64,000 nt of DNA, taken from the NCBI RefSeq assembly GCF_014595995.2, contig NZ_CP063989.1:1426001-1490000 (forward strand), read 5' to 3'. Below are positions 56,233-64,000 of this stretch, piece by piece (the first letter of the stretch is position 1; the number at the start of each line of letters is the position of its first letter). The notes under the pieces are model-generated. The model saw only the letters and a program-made list of their open reading frames with translations. It searched no databases and was not told the origin of the DNA. A program made the position numbers and the translations under genes. The DNA comes from Actinomyces respiraculi. GTDB taxonomy: Bacteria; Actinomycetota; Actinomycetes; Actinomycetales; Actinomycetaceae.

Positions 56233-58110
56233 TCAGTCGGAAAGGTCGAAGACGCCGTCGAAGAACTCACTGAGTGCGGCGGTGCCGTCCAGCGGCTGGA
56301 CGTCGGCGACGTACTGGTCCGGACGGACGACGACGACGGCCCCGGAGTCGGCGATGCCGCGGGCCTGGAAAACCGAGTCCTCCGGCAGGGCCGACCACAC
56401 CTGGTTCCAGTCCTCGACCTGGAAGGGCCCGGTGCGCGGGCGGAAGGCCTCGGGGGTGTCGGTGATGTCGTACTCGCGGTGGTGCTGACGGTAGACGACC
56501 TTGAGGTCGAACAGGGTGTCCGGGTCATCACCGGGCCGGGTGTGGCGGACCATCGGCGAGGACGGGTCCGTGGCCCACCACTGGGCGAAGTCGGCCACGC
56601 GGCCGGACTCACCGGGGGCGGCGGCGTCGGCGAAGACGTAGACGCGCCAGCGCCCATCGGCCTCGTGCTGGTGGCCCAGCCCCAGGGTCGTGGCGTCGCA
56701 GCGGCGCACGGCCGGGTGGGACTTGAAGCGCTTGCCCAGCGGGTAGCCGGTGGCGGCCTCCTGGACGGCCCGGGCGGAGATGACCTGCGAGGGCGGGTAC
56801 TGGGTCATGAAGCCGGCCGGGAACTCGGAGGTGCGGACGTAGAAGTCCTCAATGGACTCGTCGTCGCTGAACTGTCCCGCCATGCGGGCCGACCACTCGG
56901 CGTCGAAGTCGATGAGGTCCTGGGCGATCTGCTGACGCTCGGCGTTGTAGGTGCGCAGGAGCTTGTCGGAGGAGTACCCGCGCAGGACCTGAGCGAGCTT
57001 CCAGCCGATGTTCCACGAGTCCTGCATCGACACGTTCATGCCCTGTCCGGCCTTGGCGGAGTGCGTGTGGCAGGCGTCGCCGCAGATGAAGACGTGCGGG
57101 TTGCGCGACTCGTCGGGGTCGAGGCCGACCTCGTCGAAGCGGTCGGTGACGCGGTGACCGACCTCGTAGACGCTCCACCAGGCGACCTCCTTGGGGGTCA
57201 CCGTGTAGGGGGCGACGATGGCGTTGAGGCGCCGGATGATCTCCTCCAGGGGCGTGAGGCGCACCGCGTGGTTGTCGTCGGCAGCGACCTCACCGAGGTC
57301 GACGTAGGAGCGGAAGAGGTAGCCGCCCTCACGCGGGATGTGGAGGATGTGCCCCTGGTTGGAGGAGATGATCGACTTGGTGCGGATGTCGGGGAAGTCG
57401 GTGTCGGCGACCATGTCGACCACGCCCCAGGCGTGGTAGGCGATGTTGCCCTGGTGGGTGGCACCGATGGCCTTGCGCACGCCCGAGCGCGCACCGTCGC
57501 CACCGATGAGGTACCTCGTGCGCACGGTGAACTCCTCGCCGGTGCGCTCGCCCGCGGTGCGGCGCAGCCGGACCTCGACGGGGTACTCGCCCTCGCCGAT
57601 GGTCAGGTCGAGGAACTCCAGCCCGTAGTAGGGGCGTGAGCGCGAGGGCTGACGCTCCATGAACTCGCGGAAGTAGTCGAGCACGCGCGCCTGGTTGACG
57701 ATGAGGTGGGGGAACTCGGAGATCCCGTGGGGGTCGTCGTCGGTGTACCGGGTGCGCACGATGTGCCCGGGCTCATCGGGGTCGGGGGACCAGAAGGCCG
57801 TCTCGGTGATCTGGTACGCCTCGTTGATGATCTCGTCGGCGAAGCCGAAGGCCTGGAAGGTCTCGATCGAGCGCTGCTGGACGCCGTCGGCGTGACCGAG
57901 GACGAGGCGGGAGTCGCGCTTCTCAATCATGCAGGAGACGATGTCGGGGAAGACGGACAGTTGTGCGGCGGCGACGATCGCCGCCGGGCCGGAGCCGACG
58001 ATGAGCACGTCCATCTGCTCGGGCAGCTCGGGCGAGCGCTCGACGCCGACGCCGGCAGCCGGACGGATACGGGGGTTCTCAGAGACATACCCGTGGTGGT
58101 GGAATTTCAT
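56233..58110 (-). CDS. FAD-dependent aromatic hydroxylase, 3-hydroxybenzoate 4-monooxygenase/phenol hydroxylase type
   Basis: This 625-residue single-component flavoprotein has a dinucleotide loop DVLIVGSGPAAIVAAAQL (residues about 34-51), an ADGVQQRSIETFQAFGF segment, the GGDGARSGVRK motif near residue 220, and the FAD ribityl motif GDACHTHSAKAGQGMN near 350. The C-terminal 170 residues match the thioredoxin-like domain of phenol hydroxylases. The start MKFHHHGYVSENPR is typical of MobA-like enzymes; the ATG at 58110 has GAAGG upstream, and a longer in-frame extension is low-complexity. In this cluster it probably hydroxylates 3- or 4-hydroxyphenylacetate to homoprotocatechuate, but the substrate is inferred from neighbours only. 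Confidence 0.85.
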   Translation of the reverse strand: MKFHHHGYVSENPRIRPAAGVGVERSPELPEQMDVLIVGSGPAAIVAAAQLSVFPDIVSCMIEKRDSRLVLGHADGVQQRSIETFQAFGFADEIINEAYQITETAFWSPDPDEPGHIVRTRYTDDDPHGISEFPHLIVNQARVLDYFREFMERQPSRSRPYYGLEFLDLTIGEGEYPVEVRLRRTAGERTGEEFTVRTRYLIGGDGARSGVRKAIGATHQGNIAYHAWGVVDMVADTDFPDIRTKSIISSNQGHILHIPREGGYLFRSYVDLGEVAADDNHAVRLTPLEEIIRRLNAIVAPYTVTPKEVAWWSVYEVGHRVTDRFDEVGLDPDESRNPHVFICGDACHTHSAKAGQGMNVSMQDSWNIGWKLAQVLRGYSSDKLLRTYNAERQQIAQDLIDFDAEWSARMAGQFSDDESIEDFYVRTSEFPAGFMTQYPPSQVISARAVQEAATGYPLGKRFKSHPAVRRCDATTLGLGHQHEADGRWRVYVFADAAAPGESGRVADFAQWWATDPSSPMVRHTRPGDDPDTLFDLKVVYRQHHREYDITDTPEAFRPRTGPFQVEDWNQVWSALPEDSVFQARGIADSGAVVVVRPDQYVADVQPLDGTAALSEFFDGVFDLSD

Positions 58111-58187
58111 GGCGATAAGACCTTCACGTCGTTGTGGTGGTGGGGCCGCAGGTGCTGCGGCATGGCGGGGCGGCACCCCGCTCGGAG

Positions 58188-58865
58188 TCAGGCCAGCGGG
58201 CCGCCGGTGAGGCCGGCGCCCTGCGGCAGGTGGCTCTTGAGGGACGCGAGCTTGTGGGCACGCGCGTAGTGCTCGATCTCGCGCGCGGCGGCACCTGAGC
58301 GGATGAGCTCGAGGAGGTGGTCGTGCTGGCGGACGGAGGCCACCGAGGCGGTGGGGCTGAAGTCGAGCGCGGAGCGCCGGATCATGGCGACCCGCTCGGC
58401 CTCAGTGTTCATCAGGGCCAGCAGCCGCTCGTTGGGGCACGAGGAGGTGAGCACGGTGTGGAATCGTGAGTTGAGCCGCCGGTACTCGGCGGAGACGAAG
58501 TCGTTGGCGACGAGCTGGAACATCTGCGCGTTGAGGTCACTCGCCTGCGCCAGCTGGTCGGAGGACAGGTGCGGGGCGGACAGGGCGGTCGCCAGTCCCT
58601 CGAGCAGGGCGAGGGTGGTCATCGTGTCCTGGTACTCGGTGAAGTTGATCCCGAGGACCTGGGCGCCGACGTTGTGGGTGTAGGCCACCAGGCCCTCGGA
58701 CTCGAGCCTGCGCACGGCCTCGCGCACCGGTACCACCGACACCCCGGTCTCGGCGGCGATTGCCGTCAGGACGAGCCGGAACCCGGGGGAGTAGCGGCCA
58801 TCGAGGATGCGTGAGCGCAGATAGTCGTAGACCATCTCTGACTTGGACCCATTGGTCGTGCTCAC
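58188..58865 (-). CDS. GntR-family (FadR/FCD-type) transcriptional regulator
   Basis: This 225-residue regulator has an N-terminal winged helix (SEMVYDYLRSRILDGRYSPGFRL, then VSVVPVREAVRRLESEGLV, residues about 8-62) and a C-terminal all-helical FCD ligand domain with the metal-site histidines expected in RRLNSRFHTVL and HDHLLELI. The GTG at 58865 has AGGAG five bases upstream. It lies within the catabolic cluster between the transporter and the hydroxylase and is the likely sensor of the aromatic substrate. Its operator was not identified; 140 bases upstream contain only a possible TACACT promoter element. Confidence 0.88.
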   Translation of the reverse strand: MSTTNGSKSEMVYDYLRSRILDGRYSPGFRLVLTAIAAETGVSVVPVREAVRRLESEGLVAYTHNVGAQVLGINFTEYQDTMTTLALLEGLATALSAPHLSSDQLAQASDLNAQMFQLVANDFVSAEYRRLNSRFHTVLTSSCPNERLLALMNTEAERVAMIRRSALDFSPTASVASVRQHDHLLELIRSGAAAREIEHYARAHKLASLKSHLPQGAGLTGGPLA

Positions 58866-59005
58866 GCTGGCTCCTGCGGTGGTGGCGGGGGCGTGCCCGC
58901 GCGGTGCCCTCGCCCCGTGGTACGGGCTGCGAGGAGTTATCACCCGCAGTGTAGGGACGCGCCGCGCCACCACCGTCCTGGCCATGCTCGTGTCGCCCGC
59001 CCTGA

Positions 59006-60436
59006 TCAGTACCCGGCGCCGCGCTCAAAGGTCGCCTCGGTGGCGTGGTGGGTACGAGCCACCTCGTCGATGAGGGCGTTGGCCTCGGCGTCGGCGGCCG
59101 CGGACAGGTCGCGTCCGGTGCGGTCGCGCATCATCACCGTGACGAACAGGGCGATGGTGGTGACGGTGAACAGGTAGAAGGCGACGGCCAGCGAGGTGCC
59201 GAAGCGCGCCTGCAGCGCGGTCGCGATGAAGGGGGCGAAGGCGCCACCCGCGATCGCGCCGAAGGCGTTGGCCAGGCCCGCACCGGAGTAGCGGATCCTC
59301 GCGGGGAACATCTCGGCGAAGAGTGCGGCCTGAGGGCCGTACGTCATGCCGAGCGGGATGGTGAGCACCACCATGCCCAGCCCGATGAGGGCGTAGTTCT
59401 CGGTGTCGATGAGCCGGAAGGTGACGAAGATCCAGACCATCTGGAACAGGAAGCCGACGAGGTAGATCTTCTTGCGTCCCACCTTGTCCGACAGGTGGGC
59501 GGAGGTCAGGGTGGTGAAGATCCAGCACAGGGCGGCCAGTGACACGAGGTGGAGGATGGTCTCACGCTGCAGCCCCAGGTCGTTGGTGGTGTAGGACAGG
59601 ATGTAGCCGCCCGTGATCATGTACCCGGCGACGCCGTTGCCGGCGAAGATGAGGGTGCCCTGGATCAGGGGGCGCCATGAGGTCCTGAACATGTCGACCA
59701 GGGGCAGGCGCACCTGCTTGTCGGCCTCGGCCAGCTCGTGCATCACGGGCGACTCGGACACACCCAGGCGGATGGCCATGCCGATGACGACGAGGAGGAA
59801 GGACAGCAGGAAGGGCACCCGCCAGCCCCAGCTCTCGAACTGGCTGTCGGTGATCATGGCGTCGACGACGGCCAGGGCGAGGGTGGCCATGAGCATGCCC
59901 AGGGGCACGCCGATCTGCGGGAACCCGCCGAAGAGGCCGCGCTTGTTGGCCGGTGCGTGCTCGACGGCCATGAGGGCGGCTCCACCCCACTCACCGCCGG
60001 CGGCGAAGCCCTGGATGACCCTCAGGGTGATGAGCAGGATGGGGGCCCACACGCCGATGACGGAGTAGGTGGGCAGGACACCGATAAGGAAGGTGGCTGT
60101 GCCCATGAGCACGAGGGTGAGCACGAGCATCGCCTTGCGTCCGAGCCGGTCCCCGTAGTGGCCGGCGACGGCGGCGCCCAGCGGCCTGAAGAAGAAGGAG
60201 ATGCCGACCGTGGCGAAGGAGATGAGGCGGCCCGCGATTTCCCCGGAGTTGGCGACGAAGGGGTTGAAGAACAGCGGGGCGAGGATGATCGCGGCCGCGT
60301 TGGCGTAGATGAAGAAGTCGTACCACTCGACGGCGGTGCCCACGAGGGTGCCGAGCGCCACGCGCCGGTCCTGCGGCTTGTGCGCGTCGAGGATGATACG
60401 GTCCGCGCCAGCGGTACCCGTGGTGTGCGACGTCAT
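59006..60436 (-). CDS. MFS transporter, metabolite:proton symporter (MHS) family
   Basis: This 476-residue, 12-helix membrane protein carries the MHS signature from the start: LGTLVGTAVEWYDFFIYANAAAII near residues 28-51, GDRLGRKAML in the first cytosolic loop, RVIQGFAAGGEWGGAALMAVEH in helix four-five, and SDKVGRKKIYL in the mirrored loop. The family imports organic acids such as shikimate, ketoglutarate or aromatic acids with protons. Here uptake of hydroxyphenylacetate is inferred from context. The ATG lies two bases after the hpaD stop, so it is cotranscribed with the ring-cleavage genes. Confidence 0.9.
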   Translation of the reverse strand: MTSHTTGTAGADRIILDAHKPQDRRVALGTLVGTAVEWYDFFIYANAAAIILAPLFFNPFVANSGEIAGRLISFATVGISFFFRPLGAAVAGHYGDRLGRKAMLVLTLVLMGTATFLIGVLPTYSVIGVWAPILLITLRVIQGFAAGGEWGGAALMAVEHAPANKRGLFGGFPQIGVPLGMLMATLALAVVDAMITDSQFESWGWRVPFLLSFLLVVIGMAIRLGVSESPVMHELAEADKQVRLPLVDMFRTSWRPLIQGTLIFAGNGVAGYMITGGYILSYTTNDLGLQRETILHLVSLAALCWIFTTLTSAHLSDKVGRKKIYLVGFLFQMVWIFVTFRLIDTENYALIGLGMVVLTIPLGMTYGPQAALFAEMFPARIRYSGAGLANAFGAIAGGAFAPFIATALQARFGTSLAVAFYLFTVTTIALFVTVMMRDRTGRDLSAAADAEANALIDEVARTHHATEATFERGAGY

Positions 60437-60438
60437 GA

Positions 60439-61506
60439 TCAGACCTGCCCCCCGACCTTGAAGCCGGCCTCGGTGTCGCCCTTGCGGGTGTAGGAGAAGC
60501 CGTCGGCACCGATGGTCACCTCGATCTCCTTGGGTTCCTCACGCTCGATGAGGGGCACGAGGTTGCCGTCGAGGTCGAGCACGCGCGAGGCCTCGGTGTA
60601 CCAGGAGGGCACGACGGCGTGGCCCCAGAAGTCACGGCGCTGGTTGTCGTGGACGTCCCACACGACCTCGGGGTTGTCCGGGTCGCCGGTGTAGTAGTCC
60701 TGCGTGTAGATCTCGACGCGGTGGCCGTCGGGGTCGCGCAGGTAGAGGTAGAAGGCGTTGGACACGCCGTGACGGCCGGGGCCGCGCTCGATGGAGTCGG
60801 AGCGGCGCAGGGCGCCGAGCTTGTCGCAGATGTAGAGGATGTTGTGCTTCTCGTGGGTGGAGAAGGCGATGTGGTGCATGCGCGGGCCGGTGCCGCCGGT
60901 CATGGCGGTGTCGTGCACGGTGTGCTTGCGGGTCATCCAGGCGGCGTAGGTGACGCCGGTCTCGTCCTTGATGGACTCGGTGGTCTTGAAGCCGAGGTCG
61001 TTGAGGTAGGCGGTGCCCTTGACGACGTCGGGGTAGACCTGGTTGAAGTGGTCGAGGCGGACGAGGGCGCCGGCGCCTTGGAGCTCGTAGGCCCAGGCGA
61101 GGCGCTCGACGTGGTCGACCTCGTAGAAGAACTCGTAGGTGAAGCCGAGCGGGTCGGCCACGCGCACGGCGTTGCGCACACCCTTGGTGAAGTCACCGCG
61201 GCGGGTCTCGCAGCCGAGCTCGCGGTAGTAGGCCTCCGCCTTGTCGACGTCCTCCTGGCTGCGCACACGGAAGGCGAAGGCCGCGACGGCGGCCTCGGGG
61301 CCCTTGCGCAGGACGAGGTTGTGGTGGATGAACTCCTCGAAGCTGCGCAGGTAGATGGCGTTGTCGTCCTCCTCTGTGACGACGAGGCCGAGGATGTCGA
61401 CATAGAACTCACGCGACTTGGCGAGGTCGGTGACAACGATGTCCATGTAGGCGCAACGCAGGACGTCCGGTGCGGGGGCCTGGGGCGTAGGGATGAGATC
61501 CGACAT
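60439..61506 (-). CDS. hpaD: 3,4-dihydroxyphenylacetate 2,3-dioxygenase
   Basis: This 355-residue extradiol dioxygenase of the vicinal-oxygen-chelate type opens the ring of homoprotocatechuate with O2. It aligns closely by eye with the Brevibacterium fuscum enzyme: metal ligands His153 (LDHFN), His212 (MHHIAFSTH) and Glu265 (HRVEIYTQD), second-sphere Asn155, acid/base His198 (TVHDTAMTGG) and Tyr255, each two below the B. fuscum numbering. The second half keeps GRHGVSNAFYLY and VVPSWYTEAS. The metal is Fe(II) or Mn(II) in known members. The ATG at 61506 has AAAGGAG seven bases upstream. Confidence 0.96.
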   Translation of the reverse strand: MSDLIPTPQAPAPDVLRCAYMDIVVTDLAKSREFYVDILGLVVTEEDDNAIYLRSFEEFIHHNLVLRKGPEAAVAAFAFRVRSQEDVDKAEAYYRELGCETRRGDFTKGVRNAVRVADPLGFTYEFFYEVDHVERLAWAYELQGAGALVRLDHFNQVYPDVVKGTAYLNDLGFKTTESIKDETGVTYAAWMTRKHTVHDTAMTGGTGPRMHHIAFSTHEKHNILYICDKLGALRRSDSIERGPGRHGVSNAFYLYLRDPDGHRVEIYTQDYYTGDPDNPEVVWDVHDNQRRDFWGHAVVPSWYTEASRVLDLDGNLVPLIEREEPKEIEVTIGADGFSYTRKGDTEAGFKVGGQV

Positions 61507-61622
61507 GACAGTCTCCTTTGGCTGTTGTGACGTGGTGGTCGCTGAGCCGCCGTGGCTCGGACCAGAGGGTTGTGGCTGGTCGGGCGGGGCTTCCATGCCC
61601 TGCGGTGGTGGGTGGGTGGTGG

Positions 61623-61660
61623 CTGTGGTGCGTCAGGCGCCATTACCTGACGCACCACAG
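61623..61660 (-). terminator. Hairpin between hpaE and hpaD
   Basis: A perfect 15-base inverted repeat (61623-61637 and 61646-61660) with an eight-base loop sits 16 bases after the hpaE stop. It may be a partial terminator or an RNA-stability element setting the hpaE:hpaD ratio. The 116 bases from there to hpaD hold its ribosome binding site but no obvious promoter. Confidence 0.6.
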
Positions 61661-61676
61661 CGGTCTGGGGGTGGGC

Positions 61677-63209
61677 TCAGGCGGAGGGTCCGCCCAGGCC
61701 GAGGTCGCCGTCGGCGTACCCGGTGGCGCCGAAGCGCGTGGTGTGCACGTCGCCCAGGCGCACGTGCACGGACTGCTGGACGGTGTAGAAGTCCAGGGAG
61801 CGGTAGCCGCCCTCGTGGCCGAGGCCGGATCCCTTGACGCCACCGAAGGGCGTGCGCAGGTCGCGCACGTTGTGGGAGTTGATCCACACCATGCCGGACT
61901 CAATGGCGCCGGCGACGTTGTGGGCGCGGGCGACGTCGTTGGTCCACACGTAGGCGGCCAGGCCGTACTCGACGTCGTTGGCCAGGCGGATGGCCTCCTC
62001 CTCGGTGTCGAAGGGGGTGATGGCGACGACGGGGCCGAAGATCTCCTCCTGGAAGATCCGGGCGGTAGGGGGCACGTCGGCGAAGACGGTGGCCTGGACG
62101 TAGTTGCCCTTGCTCAGGTGCTCGGGTCGCGAGCCGCCGGCGACGAGGCGGGCCTCGCTCTTACCGATCTCGATGTACTCGGTGACCTTGCGGTAGTGCT
62201 CGGGGTGGACGAGGGCGGCGATCTCGGTGTCGGGGTCGGAGGGCGGGCCGACGACGATCCTGCTGGCGCGCTCGGCGTAGGCGGCCACGAAGCGGTCGTA
62301 GATGGGGCGCTCGACGAGGATGCGCGAGGAGGCGGTGCAGCGCTCGCCGTTGAGGGAGAACACGCCGAAGAGAGTGGAGTCGAGGGCGGCCTCGACGTCG
62401 GCGTCGGCGAAGACGATGGCGGGGGACTTGCCGCCGAGCTCGAGCGACATGTGCTTCATGTGGCGCGCGCAGTTGCCGTAGATGATCTTGCCGGTGCCGA
62501 GCTCTCCGGTGAAGGAGATGAGGGGCACGTCGGGGTGCTTGACCAGGGCGTCGCCGGCGGACTCGCCGAAGCCGTGGACGATGTTGAACACGCCCTCGGG
62601 CACGCCCGCGCGCTCCATGATCCCGGCCCACAGCTGGGCGGAGACGGGGGTGAACTCGGCGGGCTTGAGGACCACGGTGCAGCCGGAGGCGAGCGCGGGG
62701 GCGAGCTTCCAGGACTCCTGCATGAAAGGCGTGTTCCAGGGGGTGATGAGCCCGGCAACGCCCATCGGCTTGCGGTTGACGTAGTTGATCTGGCGTCCGG
62801 GCATCTTGAAGGCACCGTCGACCTGGGCGACGATGAGGTCGGCGAAGAAGCGGAAGTTCTCGGCGGCGCGGTTGGCCTGGCCGCGGGCCTGGCGGATGGG
62901 CAGCCCGGAGTCGAAGGACTCGATGGCGGCGAGCCCGTCGTTGAGCGCGGAGACCTCGTCGGCGATCTTGTTGAGGATGGCGGCGCGCTGGCGGGGCAGC
63001 ATGCGGGGCCAGGGGCCGGAGTCGAAGGCCTTCGTGGCGGCGGCGACGGCGGCGTCAACGTCGGCCTGCTGGCCACTGGCGCAGGTGATGTAGGGCTGGT
63101 TGGTCGTGGGCTCGATGACGTCGAAGGTCTCGCCGTTGGCGGAGTCGACGAGAGCACCGTCGATGTAGTGCTGAATCCTGTCGGGCAGGCCCGGGGGCGT
63201 GGTGGCCAA
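61677..63209 (-). CDS. hpaE: 5-carboxymethyl-2-hydroxymuconate semialdehyde dehydrogenase
   Basis: This 510-residue aldehyde dehydrogenase oxidises the ring-cleavage product of HpaD with NAD. It has the oxyanion Asn159 in ITPWNTPFMQESW, the NAD loop SFTGELGTGK near residues 232-241, Glu257 in LELGGKSP and the nucleophile Cys291 in NGERCTASSR. The start is a TTG at 63209 preceded by AGGAGG five bases away; no ATG or GTG gives a family-like N terminus. The next upstream gene ends 34 bases before it. Confidence 0.93.
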   Translation of the reverse strand: MATTPPGLPDRIQHYIDGALVDSANGETFDVIEPTTNQPYITCASGQQADVDAAVAAATKAFDSGPWPRMLPRQRAAILNKIADEVSALNDGLAAIESFDSGLPIRQARGQANRAAENFRFFADLIVAQVDGAFKMPGRQINYVNRKPMGVAGLITPWNTPFMQESWKLAPALASGCTVVLKPAEFTPVSAQLWAGIMERAGVPEGVFNIVHGFGESAGDALVKHPDVPLISFTGELGTGKIIYGNCARHMKHMSLELGGKSPAIVFADADVEAALDSTLFGVFSLNGERCTASSRILVERPIYDRFVAAYAERASRIVVGPPSDPDTEIAALVHPEHYRKVTEYIEIGKSEARLVAGGSRPEHLSKGNYVQATVFADVPPTARIFQEEIFGPVVAITPFDTEEEAIRLANDVEYGLAAYVWTNDVARAHNVAGAIESGMVWINSHNVRDLRTPFGGVKGSGLGHEGGYRSLDFYTVQQSVHVRLGDVHTTRFGATGYADGDLGLGGPSA

Positions 63210-63243
63210 GGTGTCCTCCTGAGTGGTGGGCGGGTGGTGTGGG

Positions 63244-64000
63244 TCAGTCCTGGTTATCGCGCCAGGTCTCGTAGCGCTCGCGCCAGTGGGCGTTGAGGGG
63301 GAAGAGGCCATCGACGGGGTGACCTGCGGCGACCATCTCGGCGATGAAGACCTCCTCGTGCTCCTGCTGCTCGCTGGACTCGATGACCTCGATGACGAGG
63401 GACGGGGGGATGACGACGGCGCCGTCGTCGTCGGCAACGATGACGTCACCGGGCTGGACCGCGGTGCCGCCACAGGTGATGGTGACGTCGGTCTCCCAGG
63501 GGACGTGGACCCGGCCGAGGACGGAGGGGTGGGCACAGGCGCACATGACGGGCAGACCGACCTCGGCGACGGCGGCGGCGTCGCGCACGGCGCCGTCGGT
63601 GATGATGCCAGTGGCGCCGCGGACCTTGGCCCGCAGGGCCAGGACGTCGCCGAGGGTGCCGGCGGTGGGGATGCCGCGGGCCTCCATGACGAGGATCTCG
63701 CCCTCGCCGATGGCGTCGACGGCGCGCTTCTGGGCGTTGTAGCCGCCGCCGTGGGTCGTGAAGAGGTCAGGGCGGTAGGCGATGTAGCGCAGGGTGCGGG
63801 CGGTGCCGACCATGCGGCTTCCGGGCACGAGGGGGTGGACGCCGTCGATGGAGGTGCCGGGGTAGCCGCGTCGGCGCAGCTGGGAGGAGATGGTGGAGAC
63901 GGCCAGACGCCCCAGGCGCTCGCGCAGATCCTCGGTGAGGACGAAGGGGGCGGGGGCCGGCTCGAGGCCGGCGGCCTCGGCGCTGCCCCAGGCGTCGATG
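63244..64000 (-). CDS. RraA-like family protein, partial (N terminus beyond the window)
   Basis: At least 252 residues are visible and the frame stays open to the window edge. From residue about 30 on it is an RraA-like / HMG aldolase fold: RLAVSTISSQLRRRGYPGTSIDGV, the phosphate-like site GRVHVPWETDVTITCGG, TDGAVRDAAAVAEVGLPV and PGDVIVADDDGAVVIP with the metal Asp. Such proteins include oxaloacetate decarboxylases and 4-hydroxy-4-methyl-2-oxoglutarate aldolases. About 27 residues before the domain look like a linker (IDAWGSAEAAGLEPAPAP), so it may be the C-terminal half of a longer fusion. In this cluster it could replace or join the HpaG decarboxylase-isomerase step; that is inference. Confidence 0.7.
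   Translation of the reverse strand, partial: IDAWGSAEAAGLEPAPAPFVLTEDLRERLGRLAVSTISSQLRRRGYPGTSIDGVHPLVPGSRMVGTARTLRYIAYRPDLFTTHGGGYNAQKRAVDAIGEGEILVMEARGIPTAGTLGDVLALRAKVRGATGIITDGAVRDAAAVAEVGLPVMCACAHPSVLGRVHVPWETDVTITCGGTAVQPGDVIVADDDGAVVIPPSLVIEVIESSEQQEHEEVFIAEMVAAGHPVDGLFPLNAHWRERYETWRDNQD

Overview
This window looks like chromosome from a high-GC Gram-positive, most likely a member of the Actinomycetaceae (Actinomyces or Schaalia type). Reasons: very high GC throughout; a single fused type I fatty acid synthase next to an acyl-CoA carboxylase alpha/beta pair; a PriA without its ATPase motifs; an EF-P with a PGKGP loop; a fused AroK-AroB; a CoaBC without the active-site cysteine; many GTG starts and several probable leaderless mRNAs. 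Genus is inferred from content, not measured.

Layout. 1-6.5 kb: start of a DEAD-box RNA helicase (minus), aspS, a His/Cys-rich small protein facing Zur/Fur-like boxes, a YciO/Sua5-type protein and an MMPL transporter. 6.5-20 kb: rarA, a TauE/SafE permease and rpsD, then the tightly overlapped run alaS-ruvX-mltG-aroE, followed by aroC, aroKB and a degenerate shikimate-kinase paralogue, then efp and nusB. 20-28.6 kb: an NmrA-like reductase, then the translationally coupled pyrimidine operon pyrR-pyrB-pyrC-carA-carB-pyrF, headed by a likely PyrR-binding hairpin that covers the pyrR ribosome binding site. 28.6-39.8 kb: an unassigned membrane-anchored glycosidase-like protein, gmk, rpoZ, coaBC, metK, priA, a HAD hydrolase, fmt, rsmB and rpe. 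40-54.5 kb: a lipid-synthesis block (acyl-CoA carboxylase alpha with biotin carrier, beta carboxyltransferase, a 3180-residue FAS I), a MazEF-like toxin-antitoxin pair, and acpS, whose product should activate the FAS I acyl carrier domain. 54.5-64 kb: the strand switches, and an all-minus catabolic cluster for homoprotocatechuate (3,4-dihydroxyphenylacetate) runs to the window edge: an RraA-like protein (partial), hpaE, hpaD, an MHS-family transporter, a GntR regulator, a flavoprotein hydroxylase, hpaH and hpaI.

The strongest anomaly is carA. It encodes only the N-terminal domain of the carbamoyl-phosphate synthetase small subunit and stops directly on the carB start, so the glutaminase domain is absent from this locus although carB is complete. 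Other points of interest are the kinase-like protein that lost its P-loop lysine, the toxin-antitoxin pair between FAS I and acpS with no clear acpS start codon, the Zur-type metal-binding protein, the glycosidase-like gene in the position usually held by mihF, and a single-component flavin hydroxylase in place of the usual two-component HpaBC. No tRNA, rRNA, CRISPR array or insertion sequence was seen.
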